DNA from: an uncultured Bacilli bacterium
GTDB taxonomy: Bacteria > Bacillota_I > Bacilli_A > RFN20 > DUOF01
Assembly (NCBI GenBank): GCA_934183255.1
Contig: CAKPSD010000001.1
Span: 965,991-1,029,990 of the forward strand
Direction: 5' to 3'
Length of the DNA stretch: 64,000 bases
Shown: one piece after another, positions 1 to 8,031 of the stretch
Numbering within the stretch: position 1 is the stretch's first letter
Layout of the letters: each line of letters begins with the position of its first letter
Made by a program: the position numbers and the translations under genes
Notes under the pieces: model-generated
Seen by the model: the letters and a program-made list of their open reading frames with translations, nothing else
What the model was told of the DNA's origin: nothing
Databases searched by the model: none

Positions 1-1
1 A

Positions 2-169
2 GGTGGTATTAGTTTAGTTATTGCTGCACTTTTAGCAAGTAAGGAAAGTAAAATTGATGGTGTTAAATATATTAAAAGAGGGTATAGCGATTTAGTGAAA
101 AAACTTAAGAAAATAGGTGCTAATGTGGAGTTAGAAAGGGTTAACGATGATGAAAAAGAAACTTGTTAG
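2..169 (+). CDS. murA: UDP-N-acetylglucosamine 1-carboxyvinyltransferase, C-terminal end only (MurA)
   Basis: This is the 3' end of a gene that begins before the window, read in frame from base 2 to TAG at 167-169. The visible 55 residues begin GGISLVIAALLAS and continue through IKRGYSDLVKKLKKIGANVE, which match the C-terminus of MurA (family pattern: G-x-x-L-V-x-A-L-x-A, then the I-x-R-G-Y-x-x-L-x-x-K-L-x-x-L-G-A ending). MurA transfers enolpyruvate from PEP to UDP-GlcNAc, the first committed step of peptidoglycan synthesis in the cytoplasm. The catalytic Cys lies outside the window. The gene overlaps the next one by 23 bp, so the two are probably co-transcribed. In Bacillus subtilis a second MurA (MurZ) also lies upstream of rpmE, so this is probably the MurZ-type copy. 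Confidence 0.85.
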   Translation, partial: GGISLVIAALLASKESKIDGVKYIKRGYSDLVKKLKKIGANVELERVNDDEKETC

Positions 170-899
170 ATATTTAATTGTAGTATTTAGTGTTGTAGCA
201 ATGATTGTTGCGATAGTTAAATTAGTTAGCGATAATAAAAAGTGTAATACATATTTAGCTTTAGGAGATTACTTGAGTGTTAGTGGATCACTTAAGGGTG
301 AGAGAATAGATTCTTTTAGTACAATGCTAGGAGATTATTTAGTTAAAAGTGATTTAGTTAGTAGTGTTAATAATAGTTATACTTCATCAAGCATTAATAG
401 TGAATTACTATTAGAGATGATTTGTAAGGATGCATATAGCGGGAATGATACTGGATTAGTTTCAGTAATTAAAGATAGTAAATATATAACTATTAGTGTT
501 GGAATGAATGATATTTTACAATATTTAAGATTTGATTCTAATAAGCAAGATATAGTATATGATAAGGAATATATAAAAAGAAAATTAGAGATAATGAAAC
601 AAAATTATTATGAAATAGTTGAAAATATTAAGGAGATAAATGCTGATGTAAGTATTTATTTAATGAGTTATTATTGCCCTTTTACATGGGTTAATGAAGA
701 CAATATAGATAGTGTAAAAGAGGTGTTTAATCTTTTAAATGACTCTATTAAAGAGGTTAGTGAACTTATGGATGTTTACTATGTTGATATTAGTGAAGTT
801 AGTAAAGAAGAAAATATGTTTAGCAAATATCAAGTTTATCTTAATGAATTAGGGCACGAATATATTTTTAGTGTATTTAGAAATAATTATTTTAACTAA
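147..899 (+). CDS. SGNH/GDSL-hydrolase-fold protein, membrane-anchored, catalytic triad lost
   Basis: A 250-residue protein with an N-terminal signal-anchor helix (about residues 6-28) and an outward-facing SGNH-like domain. Block I is ALGDYLSVSG (residues 38-47), where the nucleophile Ser of GDS is Tyr42. Block III is retained as GMND (119-122), including the oxyanion Asn. Block V, normally D-x-x-H-x-N-x-x-G, reads YQVYLNELGH (228-237), so both the Asp and His positions are Tyr. The fold is recognised from the order of these blocks; enzyme activity is doubtful. Family members act as esterases or lipases, or as acetyltransferases/deacetylases on envelope glycans. The start lies inside murA, with AAAGGG at 135-140 as ribosome site; ATG at 150 is an equally possible start. 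A binding or scaffold role in the envelope is inferred from the murA linkage. Confidence 0.65.
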   Translation: MMKKKLVRYLIVVFSVVAMIVAIVKLVSDNKKCNTYLALGDYLSVSGSLKGERIDSFSTMLGDYLVKSDLVSSVNNSYTSSSINSELLLEMICKDAYSGNDTGLVSVIKDSKYITISVGMNDILQYLRFDSNKQDIVYDKEYIKRKLEIMKQNYYEIVENIKEINADVSIYLMSYYCPFTWVNEDNIDSVKEVFNLLNDSIKEVSELMDVYYVDISEVSKEENMFSKYQVYLNELGHEYIFSVFRNNYFN

Positions 900-945
900 T
901 TTAATATAATTTTAATAAAAGATAAAAATAATTATGGTGAGATTA

Positions 946-1335
946 ATGAAAGAAAAAATATCATATATTGTTATGAGTGTTTTATTCTATAATTTTATGT
1001 TTATCTTTTTATATTATTTTAAAATAGTTAGTTATTTGTATGTTGATGTTTTTAATTTAAATAAATATTTGGTTATAACTATAAATAATTTGTTTTTAAT
1101 ACTTATAGATATTTTATTTATATATTTATATAAAACTTTAAAACTATATAAATTATCTTACTTTTTTATTTGCATAATTGGGACTTTTATAGGAGCAATT
1201 ATTAGCGTTTTAGTATTAAAATTTAATAAGGAATTTAGCGATTATTTAGCAATAGTTTCATATTCTATAATAAATACTATATTTTTAGCTTATTCATTAT
1301 ATTTTGAAAAGAATAAGGAAAAAGTGTTTGTATGA
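946..1335 (+). CDS. Small integral membrane protein, function unknown
   Basis: A 129-residue, very hydrophobic protein with four predicted transmembrane helices (approximately residues 5-25, 38-60, 68-92, 100-118) and a basic tail. I do not recognise a family; the size and four-helix layout loosely recall GtrA/MreD-type proteins, but no diagnostic motif is visible. I chose ATG 946 because GGTGAG at 936-941 sits at the right distance; an in-frame ATG at 934 would overlap that site. It follows the SGNH-like gene by about 45 bp on the same strand and is probably part of the murA transcript. Confidence 0.6.
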   Translation: MKEKISYIVMSVLFYNFMFIFLYYFKIVSYLYVDVFNLNKYLVITINNLFLILIDILFIYLYKTLKLYKLSYFFICIIGTFIGAIISVLVLKFNKEFSDYLAIVSYSIINTIFLAYSLYFEKNKEKVFV

Positions 1336-1413
1336 ATTTTATGAAGCGTAATAAAAAATTGTTGAAATGAGATATTTTCGATGTTAAGATATATACAGGG
1401 TAGGTGTTAGTTG

Positions 1414-1917
1414 ATGTTAGATCAAGATTATGATTGGATTTTAGACTTTGTTAATGTTAATGATGAAAGTTTTCATAATGAGTTATTTGAAATGGTAAAA
1501 GTATTACCTAGATATGTATATAAGCAACTTAAAGAAAAACAAAAGTTACATATTGATAATTCAAAATATGAACTTGCTCTTAATAAAATAAAAGATGAAG
1601 ATGGTGAAAAATTATCTTTAAATATAGATAAAATAGATGAAAAATTTTGCCTTACAATAAAAAAGCTAACTGAAGAAGAATTAGAAAAAATAACTAATGA
1701 TAATTTAGATTATGAAATTATGACTTTAGATCATTTGTATATGCAAGATGATGTTGGAGTTTATTATAAAGTTGAATTACGTGTTGATGATAGAGATAAT
1801 ATTAATATTGTATCTACTAGAGTTGTTAATGGATTAGAAGATTATGAAAATTCATTTCCAATAGATTATGAGGATTTAATACATATTGTTGAAACAAAGC
1901 AAAATATTAAGAGATAA
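1414..1917 (+). CDS. Acidic cytoplasmic protein, function unknown
   Basis: A 167-residue soluble protein without signal peptide or membrane segment, rich in Asp, Glu and Lys. It opens MLDQDYDWILDFVNVNDESF, and the C-terminal half contains alternating beta-type strands (YYKVELRVDDRDNINIVSTR). No family was recognised. ATG 1414 is favoured over TTG 1411 because AGGTG at 1402-1406 is 7 nt upstream. It ends before the rpmE promoter, so it closes the murA-led gene group. Confidence 0.55.
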   Translation: MLDQDYDWILDFVNVNDESFHNELFEMVKVLPRYVYKQLKEKQKLHIDNSKYELALNKIKDEDGEKLSLNIDKIDEKFCLTIKKLTEEELEKITNDNLDYEIMTLDHLYMQDDVGVYYKVELRVDDRDNINIVSTRVVNGLEDYENSFPIDYEDLIHIVETKQNIKR

Positions 1918-1936
1918 TTATTTGTTTAAATAAATA

Positions 1937-1965
1937 TTGAAATAAAAAAATTTATATGATATGAT
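1937..1965 (+). promoter_or_regulatory. Sigma-A-type promoter of rpmE
   Basis: TTGAAA (1937-1942), a 17-bp spacer and TATGAT (1960-1965) lie about 55 bp upstream of the rpmE start. This is a near-consensus housekeeping promoter, directed at rpmE. Confidence 0.7.
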
Positions 1966-1979
1966 ACTTAAGACTTACT

Positions 1980-2000
1980 TTGAAAAGGTAATATTTTCAA
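1980..2000 (+). promoter_or_regulatory. Hairpin in the rpmE leader, possible L31 autoregulatory element
   Basis: TTGAAAA (1980-1986) pairs with TTTTCAA (1994-2000) around a 7-nt loop containing GGTAATA, directly upstream of the ribosome site GGAAGGA (2004-2010). L31 leader RNAs are known in Firmicutes. Assigning this one to that class is inference from position only. Confidence 0.35.
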
Positions 2001-2019
2001 GGCGGAAGGAGCGAAATAT

Positions 2020-2229
2020 ATGAAAAAAGAAGGACATCCAAATTATAAGACAGTTAAAGTTACTTGTGTTACTTGTGGTAATACATTTGAAACTGGTTCT
2101 ACATTAGATGAAATAAGAGTAGATACTTGTTCTAATTGTCACCCATTCTATACTGGTAAGCAAAGATTTGCTCAAACAGATGGTAGAGTAGGACGTTTCA
2201 TGAAAAAATATAATATGGAACAAAAGTAA
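2020..2229 (+). CDS. rpmE: 50S ribosomal protein L31 (bL31), zinc-binding form
   Basis: A 69-residue ribosomal protein of normal length. It carries the four zinc ligands of the C+ form: CVTC (Cys16, Cys19) and CSNC (Cys37, Cys40), followed by the family signature HPFYTGKQRF. L31 lies at the 50S-30S interface and contributes to bridge formation. It has its own promoter and leader, a strong ribosome site (GGAAGGA) and a terminator 23 bp downstream, so it is a single-gene unit. The order rpmE-prfA-prmC is the one found in Bacillus. Confidence 0.97.
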   Translation: MKKEGHPNYKTVKVTCVTCGNTFETGSTLDEIRVDTCSNCHPFYTGKQRFAQTDGRVGRFMKKYNMEQK

Positions 2230-2251
2230 ACTTAATTAATTTGTGTATATG

Positions 2252-2285
2252 AGCCATTTGTAGTATAATGCAAATGGCTTTTTTG
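2252..2285 (+). terminator. Rho-independent terminator after rpmE
   Basis: A perfect 9-bp stem AGCCATTTG (2252-2260) / CAAATGGCT (2271-2279) with a 10-nt loop, followed by a T-run. Confidence 0.9.
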
Positions 2286-2322
2286 TGTTTTTGACATATA
2301 ATTAAGGAAAGGAGATTTGACT

Positions 2323-3402
2323 ATGAGCGATAAAATGATTGAAAGATTAGAAGCAATGAAAAAGAGATATCTTGAGATAGATAAAATGATGGAAGATGAA
2401 GATTTAGTTAAAGATATTAAAAAATATACTGCTTTAGCTAAAGAACAAGGATCTCTTAGGGAAGTTGTAGATAAATATAATGAATATTTAAAGGAAAAAG
2501 ATAATATTAAAGATTTAGAGGAATTAAAGCATGATTCTGATAAAGAAATGGCAGAACTTGCAAAAGAAGAATTAGAAGAAGCTAATGCTAATTTAGTTAG
2601 AATTGAAGATGAAATGCAAGTTTTATTAGCGCCTAAAGATCCGTTAGATGATCGTAACGTTATAGTTGAAATTAGAGGAGCAGCTGGTGGAGATGAAGCT
2701 AATATTTTTGCTGGAGATTTATTTAGAATGTATACTAGATATGCAGAGAATGTTGGTTGGAAAATAGAAATGCTAGATGTTATGGAATCTGAGGCTGGAG
2801 GGTATTCTTTAGTTTCATTTATGGTTAAAGGAGATAAAGTATATTCTAAACTTAAATATGAATCAGGTGCACATCGTGTTCAAAGGGTGCCTAAAACAGA
2901 GAGTCAAGGAAGAATACATACATCTACTGCGACTGTACTAGTAATGCCTGAAGCAGATGAAGTTGATGTTGAAATTAATCCTAATGATTTGAGAATTGAT
3001 ACTTATAGAGCAAGTGGTGCTGGAGGACAACATATTAACAAAACAGATTCAGCAGTTAGAGTTACTCATATACCTACAGGAATAGTAGCAGAATGCCAAG
3101 ATGGTAGATCACAACATGAAAATAGAGCTAAAGCATTAATGATGATTAGAACTAGAGTTTTAGATAGTATGATTCAAAAGGCTGAGAGTGAAAGAAGTAG
3201 TGAAAGAAGAAGTAAAATAGGAACTGGAGATAGAAGTGAAAAGATTAGAACTTATAACTATCCTCAAAATAGGGTTAGTGACCATAGAATTGGTTTAAAC
3301 TTACAACAATTAGATATGATTATGGAAGGTAATCTTGATGTTTTATTTGATGCTTTAATCAATGCTGATTTGAAATTAAAACTTGAAGGAGCAGGCCTAT
3401 GA
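2323..3402 (+). CDS. prfA: Peptide chain release factor 1
   Basis: A 359-residue class I release factor, the standard length. It recognises UAA and UAG stop codons and triggers peptidyl-tRNA hydrolysis through the GGQ loop, seen here as ASGAGGQHINKTDSAVR. The N-terminal coiled-coil domain and the RF1-type central region (EVRGAAGGDEANIFAGDL-like segment) are both present. ATG 2323 is preferred over TTG 2317 because AAAGGAG ends 8 nt before it. The gene overlaps prmC by 4 bp (ATGA), so the release factor and the enzyme that methylates its GGQ glutamine are translationally coupled. Confidence 0.97.
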   Translation: MSDKMIERLEAMKKRYLEIDKMMEDEDLVKDIKKYTALAKEQGSLREVVDKYNEYLKEKDNIKDLEELKHDSDKEMAELAKEELEEANANLVRIEDEMQVLLAPKDPLDDRNVIVEIRGAAGGDEANIFAGDLFRMYTRYAENVGWKIEMLDVMESEAGGYSLVSFMVKGDKVYSKLKYESGAHRVQRVPKTESQGRIHTSTATVLVMPEADEVDVEINPNDLRIDTYRASGAGGQHINKTDSAVRVTHIPTGIVAECQDGRSQHENRAKALMMIRTRVLDSMIQKAESERSSERRSKIGTGDRSEKIRTYNYPQNRVSDHRIGLNLQQLDMIMEGNLDVLFDALINADLKLKLEGAGL

Positions 3403-4229
3403 TTAGTTATGCAAGACTAATTGAAAATGCTAAGAAAAAAATAGATTTAAATAATTTGGAGCATAGAGCTATCTATGCTTTTTTAGGCGATATTTTGAAT
3501 GTGGATAAAGCAAAAATATTAACTTTAAAAGATGAAATGGTTGAGGATAGCATTTTAGAAAAGTTTAGTGAAATGTTAGCTGATTATATAATTGATGAAA
3601 AACCTATTGAATATATACTTGGTTATACTTATTTTTATGGAAATAAAATTAGTGTTAATGAAAATGTTCTTATACCTAGAGATGAGACAGAAGAGTTAGT
3701 AGAAAAAAGCTTAGAATATATAAAGAGTGGTTATAAAGTTTTAGATTTGTGTACAGGTAGTGGTGCAATTGCTATTAGTATAAAAAAAGAAGTTAATGAT
3801 ATAGAGGTTACTGCTAGCGATATTAGCTCTAGAGCATTAGATGTTGCTAGAAAAAATGCTAAAGATAATGGTGTTAGCATAGAATTTGTATATGGGGATT
3901 TATTAGAACCATTTAAAGGTAAAGAAAAATTTGATGTTATAGTTAGTAATCCACCTTATGTAAGCAAAAACTATACTATTAATAATATAGTTGCCCATGA
4001 ACCATCTATTGCCTTATTTGCTGATAATGATGGTTTAAGTAACTATGAAAAAATAATTAAGGATTTGGATAAGGTATTAAATGATAATGGCACAATTTTG
4101 TTTGAAATTGGCTATGATCAAAATGAAAAAATAAAAAATATTTGTGATAAATATTTAAATAAATATTCATACGAATGTATAAAAGATATTAATGGCAATG
4201 ATCGCATTGTAATTATAAAATTATTGTAG
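3399..4229 (+). CDS. prmC: Peptide chain release factor N5-glutamine methyltransferase
   Basis: A 276-residue SAM-dependent methyltransferase that modifies the Gln of the GGQ motif in release factors. Visible features are an N-terminal helical domain, motif I VLDLCTGSGAIAISI, and the catalytic NPPY signature in VSNPPYVSKNY, which binds the glutamine amide. It is translationally coupled to prfA, the usual Firmicutes arrangement. The C-terminus (GNDRIVIIKLL) matches the family. Confidence 0.95.
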   Translation: MISYARLIENAKKKIDLNNLEHRAIYAFLGDILNVDKAKILTLKDEMVEDSILEKFSEMLADYIIDEKPIEYILGYTYFYGNKISVNENVLIPRDETEELVEKSLEYIKSGYKVLDLCTGSGAIAISIKKEVNDIEVTASDISSRALDVARKNAKDNGVSIEFVYGDLLEPFKGKEKFDVIVSNPPYVSKNYTINNIVAHEPSIALFADNDGLSNYEKIIKDLDKVLNDNGTILFEIGYDQNEKIKNICDKYLNKYSYECIKDINGNDRIVIIKLL

Positions 4230-4280
4230 TGGAAAACATGCGAAATGTGTGTTATTATTTTAATGTAGGGAGGTAAATTT

Positions 4281-4589
4281 ATGGATTGTGTTAAACTTTA
4301 TTATAAAGATGAACTTCTTGGTATTTTAACATATAAAGAACCTCAATATATTTTTGTGAAAAATGATAAATTTAGTAATCCTAATTTAATTAGTCATATT
4401 GGACTAAAGGATAAAAATGAGTACTACTCTGATAAATTATTTACATTCTTTTATAAGTTTATTCCTAGTGATACTAGAGAAGATATTATAGAGAAAGCAG
4501 GTATTAAAAGTAAAGATAGCGATTTTGAAATGTTAAAGAAAGTTGCTAGATTAGATTTGAATAAGAGTCAGTTTTGGGTAGGGTTATAG
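4281..4589 (+). CDS. HipA N-subdomain-1-like small protein (HipS-like)
   Basis: A 102-residue protein resembling the stand-alone N-terminal subdomain of HipA kinases. It begins with a strand-turn-strand VKLYYKDELLGILTY, a pattern like the HipA N-terminus (V-x-L-x-x-x-G-x-x-V-G-x-L). It ends with a helical part of the type D-x-F-x-L-L (here SDFEMLKKVARLDL). In the known HipBST systems a protein of this size (HipS) is the antitoxin of the short kinase HipT. The next gene, one base downstream, encodes just such a kinase. The ribosome site is GGGAGG at 4268-4273. Assignment rests on pattern recognition and on the neighbour. Confidence 0.55.
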   Translation: MDCVKLYYKDELLGILTYKEPQYIFVKNDKFSNPNLISHIGLKDKNEYYSDKLFTFFYKFIPSDTREDIIEKAGIKSKDSDFEMLKKVARLDLNKSQFWVGL

Positions 4590-4590
4590 T

Positions 4591-5583
4591 ATGAATAGAA
4601 AGATAGAAAATTGTAGAGATTTTAATGGATGTATAGATTTATCAAAATTAGAAGGATATAAAGAAAAAGGCGAAGTTGTTAATGGCAGTTATACTAAAGC
4701 GTGGTACAATGTTGATGGTATACGTTTTTTACATAAACAGTATAATAGTGTTCTTTTAGCCTTTGGCGAAGTTTTGTATAGTAAAGTAGCTAAATCAATT
4801 GGTGTTAACTGTGCTAGTTATGATTTTGCTGAGCTATATGGTGAACCAGGAGTAATTACGTATGATTTTTTGAAAAAAGATGAGGCTTATTATACAACTT
4901 TAGAGTTAACTAGCGAGTTTACCGATTCAAAATTTTCTTTAAAAGAAATACAACAAAATATAGATTTATTGATTATTCATAATAGTAAATATAATAATTT
5001 AAATTCGATAAAACAATTATTAGAAAATTTATTTCATATTAGTGATGATGAAAAGAAACAAATTCAAATTGAACTTGTTAAAATGTTTTGCTTAGATGCT
5101 TTGTTTCTTCATAGTGATAGAAATTTGTGGAATCATGGAGTTATAGTTAATGAACTTACAGATAAAATGAGATTAGCTCCAATTCATGATAATTCCCATG
5201 TTTTGAGATTAGAAAGAGGTAAAGAATATATAAAAGATACTATTTCTAAATTAATTAGTAATGAAAAAATAGATGATTTTAAGAATAGTTCTACTTTTAA
5301 TGTAATTGATGGTTGCGAAAATTTACTTGATCAATTAATTAAATTTTATATTGAAGCAGACGATGAAACAAAAAAAGTCATTGAGAATATTTATTCTAAT
5401 GTGAATGTGCAAAAATGTGTTGAAGAAGTTAATGATATTTGTGAAATTGATGATGTTTCTTTATTATGGATAAAAGCTATGTTAAATTATCGTCAAAATA
5501 GTATTTTAAAAGTAATAGAAAGTGTTAAAATAAGTGATGATGAGGCAAAGATGCCTAAGGTTAGTTTAAAAAAAAGAAAGTAG
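4591..5583 (+). CDS. HipA/HipT-like serine-threonine kinase
   Basis: A 330-residue kinase-like protein lacking the HipA N-terminal subdomain, which is encoded separately just upstream. Visible kinase elements are: a Gly/Ser loop NGSYTKAW (31-38), a candidate ATP-binding Lys in FLHKQY (Lys49), an alpha-C Glu in AFGEVLYSKVAKSIGV (Glu60), the catalytic loop HSDRNLWNHGVI (Asp176, Asn181), and a metal-binding motif APIHDNS (Asp200). HipA kinases phosphorylate aminoacyl-tRNA synthetases or related targets and induce dormancy; whether this one does so is unknown. No HipB-type helix-turn-helix gene is adjacent. It is co-directional with asnS, which starts 10 bp downstream. Confidence 0.65.
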   Translation: MNRKIENCRDFNGCIDLSKLEGYKEKGEVVNGSYTKAWYNVDGIRFLHKQYNSVLLAFGEVLYSKVAKSIGVNCASYDFAELYGEPGVITYDFLKKDEAYYTTLELTSEFTDSKFSLKEIQQNIDLLIIHNSKYNNLNSIKQLLENLFHISDDEKKQIQIELVKMFCLDALFLHSDRNLWNHGVIVNELTDKMRLAPIHDNSHVLRLERGKEYIKDTISKLISNEKIDDFKNSSTFNVIDGCENLLDQLIKFYIEADDETKKVIENIYSNVNVQKCVEEVNDICEIDDVSLLWIKAMLNYRQNSILKVIESVKISDDEAKMPKVSLKKRK

Positions 5584-5593
5584 GGAAAGTTTT

Positions 5594-6988
5594 ATGTTTG
5601 AATACATGACTGTTAGAGAGTTATATGAGTTAATGCAAAATAGTGATGAGTTAGAGAAAGAAAACTTAGATTATGTTGAATTACAAGGATGGATTAGAAC
5701 AAATAGAAATAATGGTTCTGTTGGCTTTATTGAATTAAATGATGGAACTTATTTTAGAAGTGCTCAACTAGTTTATGATAAAGATAATGATAATTTTGAT
5801 AATTACTCTAAATATGGTACTGGATGTGCAGTTACAGTAATGGGAAAATTAATTGTTACTCCAGGAAATAAACAACCTTTTGAAATTCATGTTAAAGAGA
5901 TTGTTTTAGAGGGGGATTGTAAAGATGATTATCCTTTACAAAAGAAAAGACATGGCTTTGAGTTTTTAAGAGAAATTGCTCACTTAAGACCTAGAACAAA
6001 TACTTTTAGTGCAGTATTTAGGGTTAGAAGTGTTTTAGCTATGGCAATTCATGAGTTCTTCCAATCTCAAGGATTTGTTTATGTAAATTCACCTATTATA
6101 ACAAGTAATGATGCAGAAGGTGCTGGAGAAGCATTTATTGTTACTACTCGTGAAGATAATAAATATGAAGAAGACTTTTTTGGAAAGAAAGCTTCTTTGA
6201 CTGTATCTGGTCAATTAAATGCAGAAGCATTTGCTTTAGCATTTAGAGATGTATATACTTTTGGGCCTACTTTTAGAGCAGAAAATTCTAATACAATTAG
6301 ACACGCAAGTGAGTTCTGGATGATAGAACCTGAAATTGCTTTTGCAGATTTAGAAGATGATATGTATTTAGCAGAAGATTTAATTAAGTATTGTATTAAT
6401 AATGTTTTAGAAAATTGTCCTGAAGAAATGCAATTCTTTAATAAAATGATAGATAATACTTTACTTGAAAGATTAGATAAAGTTGTTAATAGTGAGTTTA
6501 AGAGAATGTCTTATACAGAAGCTATCGAAAAATTACAAGAAGCTGTTAAAAATGGTCATGAGTTTGAAGATAAAAATATATTCTGGGGTATGGATTTACA
6601 ATCAGAACATGAAAGATATATTTGTGAGAATGTTGTAAATGGACCAGTATTTTTAACTGATTATCCTAAAGATATTAAAGCTTTCTATATGAGATTAAAT
6701 GATGATGGCAAGACAGTTGCTGCAGCTGATTTATTAGTTCCTTTTGTTGGAGAATTAATTGGTGGATCTCAAAGGGAAGAAAGATATGATTACTTAGTTA
6801 AGAGAATGGATGAACTAGGTATGAAAAAAGAAGGATTAGAATGGTATCTAGATTTAAGAAGATATGGTGGTTGTAAGCACGCAGGCTTTGGTGTTGGATT
6901 TGAAAGATTAGTTATGTATGTTACAGGTATGCAAAATATAAGAGATGTAATACCATTTGCAAGAACTCCTAAAAACTTATTATTCTAG
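5594..6988 (+). CDS. asnS: Asparaginyl-tRNA synthetase
   Basis: A 464-residue class IIb aminoacyl-tRNA synthetase of normal length that charges tRNA-Asn. The N-terminal OB-fold anticodon-binding domain (about 22-110; VELQGWIRTNR) is followed by the catalytic core. Motif 1 lies around AHLRPRTNTFSAVFRVRS, motif 2 is FRAENSNTIRHASEFWMIEPE, and motif 3 is GVGFERLVMYVTG near the C-terminus, ending IPFARTPKNLLF. The Asn rather than Asp assignment follows from the FRAENSNT and HASEFWMIE segments. No T-box leader is possible because the gene follows the kinase gene by 10 bp. Confidence 0.96.
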   Translation: MFEYMTVRELYELMQNSDELEKENLDYVELQGWIRTNRNNGSVGFIELNDGTYFRSAQLVYDKDNDNFDNYSKYGTGCAVTVMGKLIVTPGNKQPFEIHVKEIVLEGDCKDDYPLQKKRHGFEFLREIAHLRPRTNTFSAVFRVRSVLAMAIHEFFQSQGFVYVNSPIITSNDAEGAGEAFIVTTREDNKYEEDFFGKKASLTVSGQLNAEAFALAFRDVYTFGPTFRAENSNTIRHASEFWMIEPEIAFADLEDDMYLAEDLIKYCINNVLENCPEEMQFFNKMIDNTLLERLDKVVNSEFKRMSYTEAIEKLQEAVKNGHEFEDKNIFWGMDLQSEHERYICENVVNGPVFLTDYPKDIKAFYMRLNDDGKTVAAADLLVPFVGELIGGSQREERYDYLVKRMDELGMKKEGLEWYLDLRRYGGCKHAGFGVGFERLVMYVTGMQNIRDVIPFARTPKNLLF

Positions 6989-6998
6989 GAGAATATTT

Positions 6999-7127
6999 AT
7001 GAAAGAAACTATTAATAGAAAAGAGATTGCTAGAAAAAGAATTCGTGGACTTATTATCTTTTTAATAGTAGTTTTATCATGCGTTTTATTTTATGATGTA
7101 TATTTACTTGTAAAAGGTTGGTTTTAG
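6999..7127 (+). CDS. 42-residue single-pass membrane peptide, function unknown
   Basis: A short open frame beginning MKETINRKEIARKRIRGLII and ending VYLLVKGWF. It has a basic N-terminus followed by one hydrophobic helix (residues 18-36), so it would insert with the N-terminus inside. A good ribosome site AGGAGA (6987-6992) lies 6 nt before the ATG. Both neighbours are tightly spaced (10 bp after asnS, 2 bp before the next gene), which supports a real gene. No family is recognised. Confidence 0.6.
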   Translation: MKETINRKEIARKRIRGLIIFLIVVLSCVLFYDVYLLVKGWF

Positions 7128-7129
7128 AT

Positions 7130-7981
7130 ATGAAAAAGAACTATTTAGCGTTAGGAGGGTTATTTGCATGTTTGCATGTAATCTTTTTACTTATGAGCAA
7201 GTTTTTAGTAGGTAGTGAGCTAATATTAGTTCTTTTTTTACCTTTATTATCCACTATTTATACGCTTAAATGTGATAAGAAAAATGTAATTATGTTTCTA
7301 ATTGCAACTATATTAGTTTGTTCAATATTTGATGTTGTTAGTACATTTATATATGTAGTTCCTTCACTTATTTGTGGGGTTTTATATGGTGTGCTTAGAA
7401 AATTAAAGTTAAAAGAATTAGAACTATTAACTATTACTAGTTTTGGACATATGATTAGTCTATTATTTTCTTTTTTAGTTATCACACTTTTATTTAAAGA
7501 AGTTGATTTTATGAAGATATTTAGTAATATATTTAATGTAAGTGGTGATAAGCTATTTGTTGTTACTCTTTTAACTTTATTAGTTTTAGGATATGCAGAG
7601 GCTTTTTTAGTTCATGTTATAACTGACAAGGAATTAACTAGGTTTGCTACTAGTGTAGAAAAGAATGATAATGTGCCTAAATGGTTTTTATATTGCTCTA
7701 TTTTCTGCTTTACTGTAAGCGCTATTTTATATATTTTTAGTGATATATACTATGTTATTCCTTTAGTTCTTTTGTATGTGTTTTTAGTTCCTTTAATAAT
7801 AATGGGATTTATGAATTTAAAATACAAAAAAATTACTTTTTCTTTAATTTTTATAAATGTTTTTCTTAGTTTTTTAATTTTAAAGTATATTAATCCATTA
7901 GGTTATATTTTTATTCCTTTATTAATAAGTTTTCCATTTATTATCAATAATTTTAAAGAGTATGAAGAAAAAAACTTTTAA
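7130..7981 (+). CDS. Polytopic membrane protein (YybS/DUF2232-like or ECF-S-like), function unknown
   Basis: A 283-residue protein with about eight or nine transmembrane helices and little polar sequence. The layout resembles DUF2232/YybS proteins and the substrate-binding (S) subunits of ECF transporters, but I see no vitamin-specific motif. ATG 7130 follows the stop of the 42-residue gene by 2 bp; a TTG at 7118 would lie inside it. It is probably co-transcribed with asnS and the small membrane peptide. Confidence 0.55.
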   Translation: MKKNYLALGGLFACLHVIFLLMSKFLVGSELILVLFLPLLSTIYTLKCDKKNVIMFLIATILVCSIFDVVSTFIYVVPSLICGVLYGVLRKLKLKELELLTITSFGHMISLLFSFLVITLLFKEVDFMKIFSNIFNVSGDKLFVVTLLTLLVLGYAEAFLVHVITDKELTRFATSVEKNDNVPKWFLYCSIFCFTVSAILYIFSDIYYVIPLVLLYVFLVPLIIMGFMNLKYKKITFSLIFINVFLSFLILKYINPLGYIFIPLLISFPFIINNFKEYEEKNF

Positions 7982-8031
7982 AAGTCATATAAATGAGATA
8001 AAATAATATTAATTAAGGGGAGGGAATGTTG

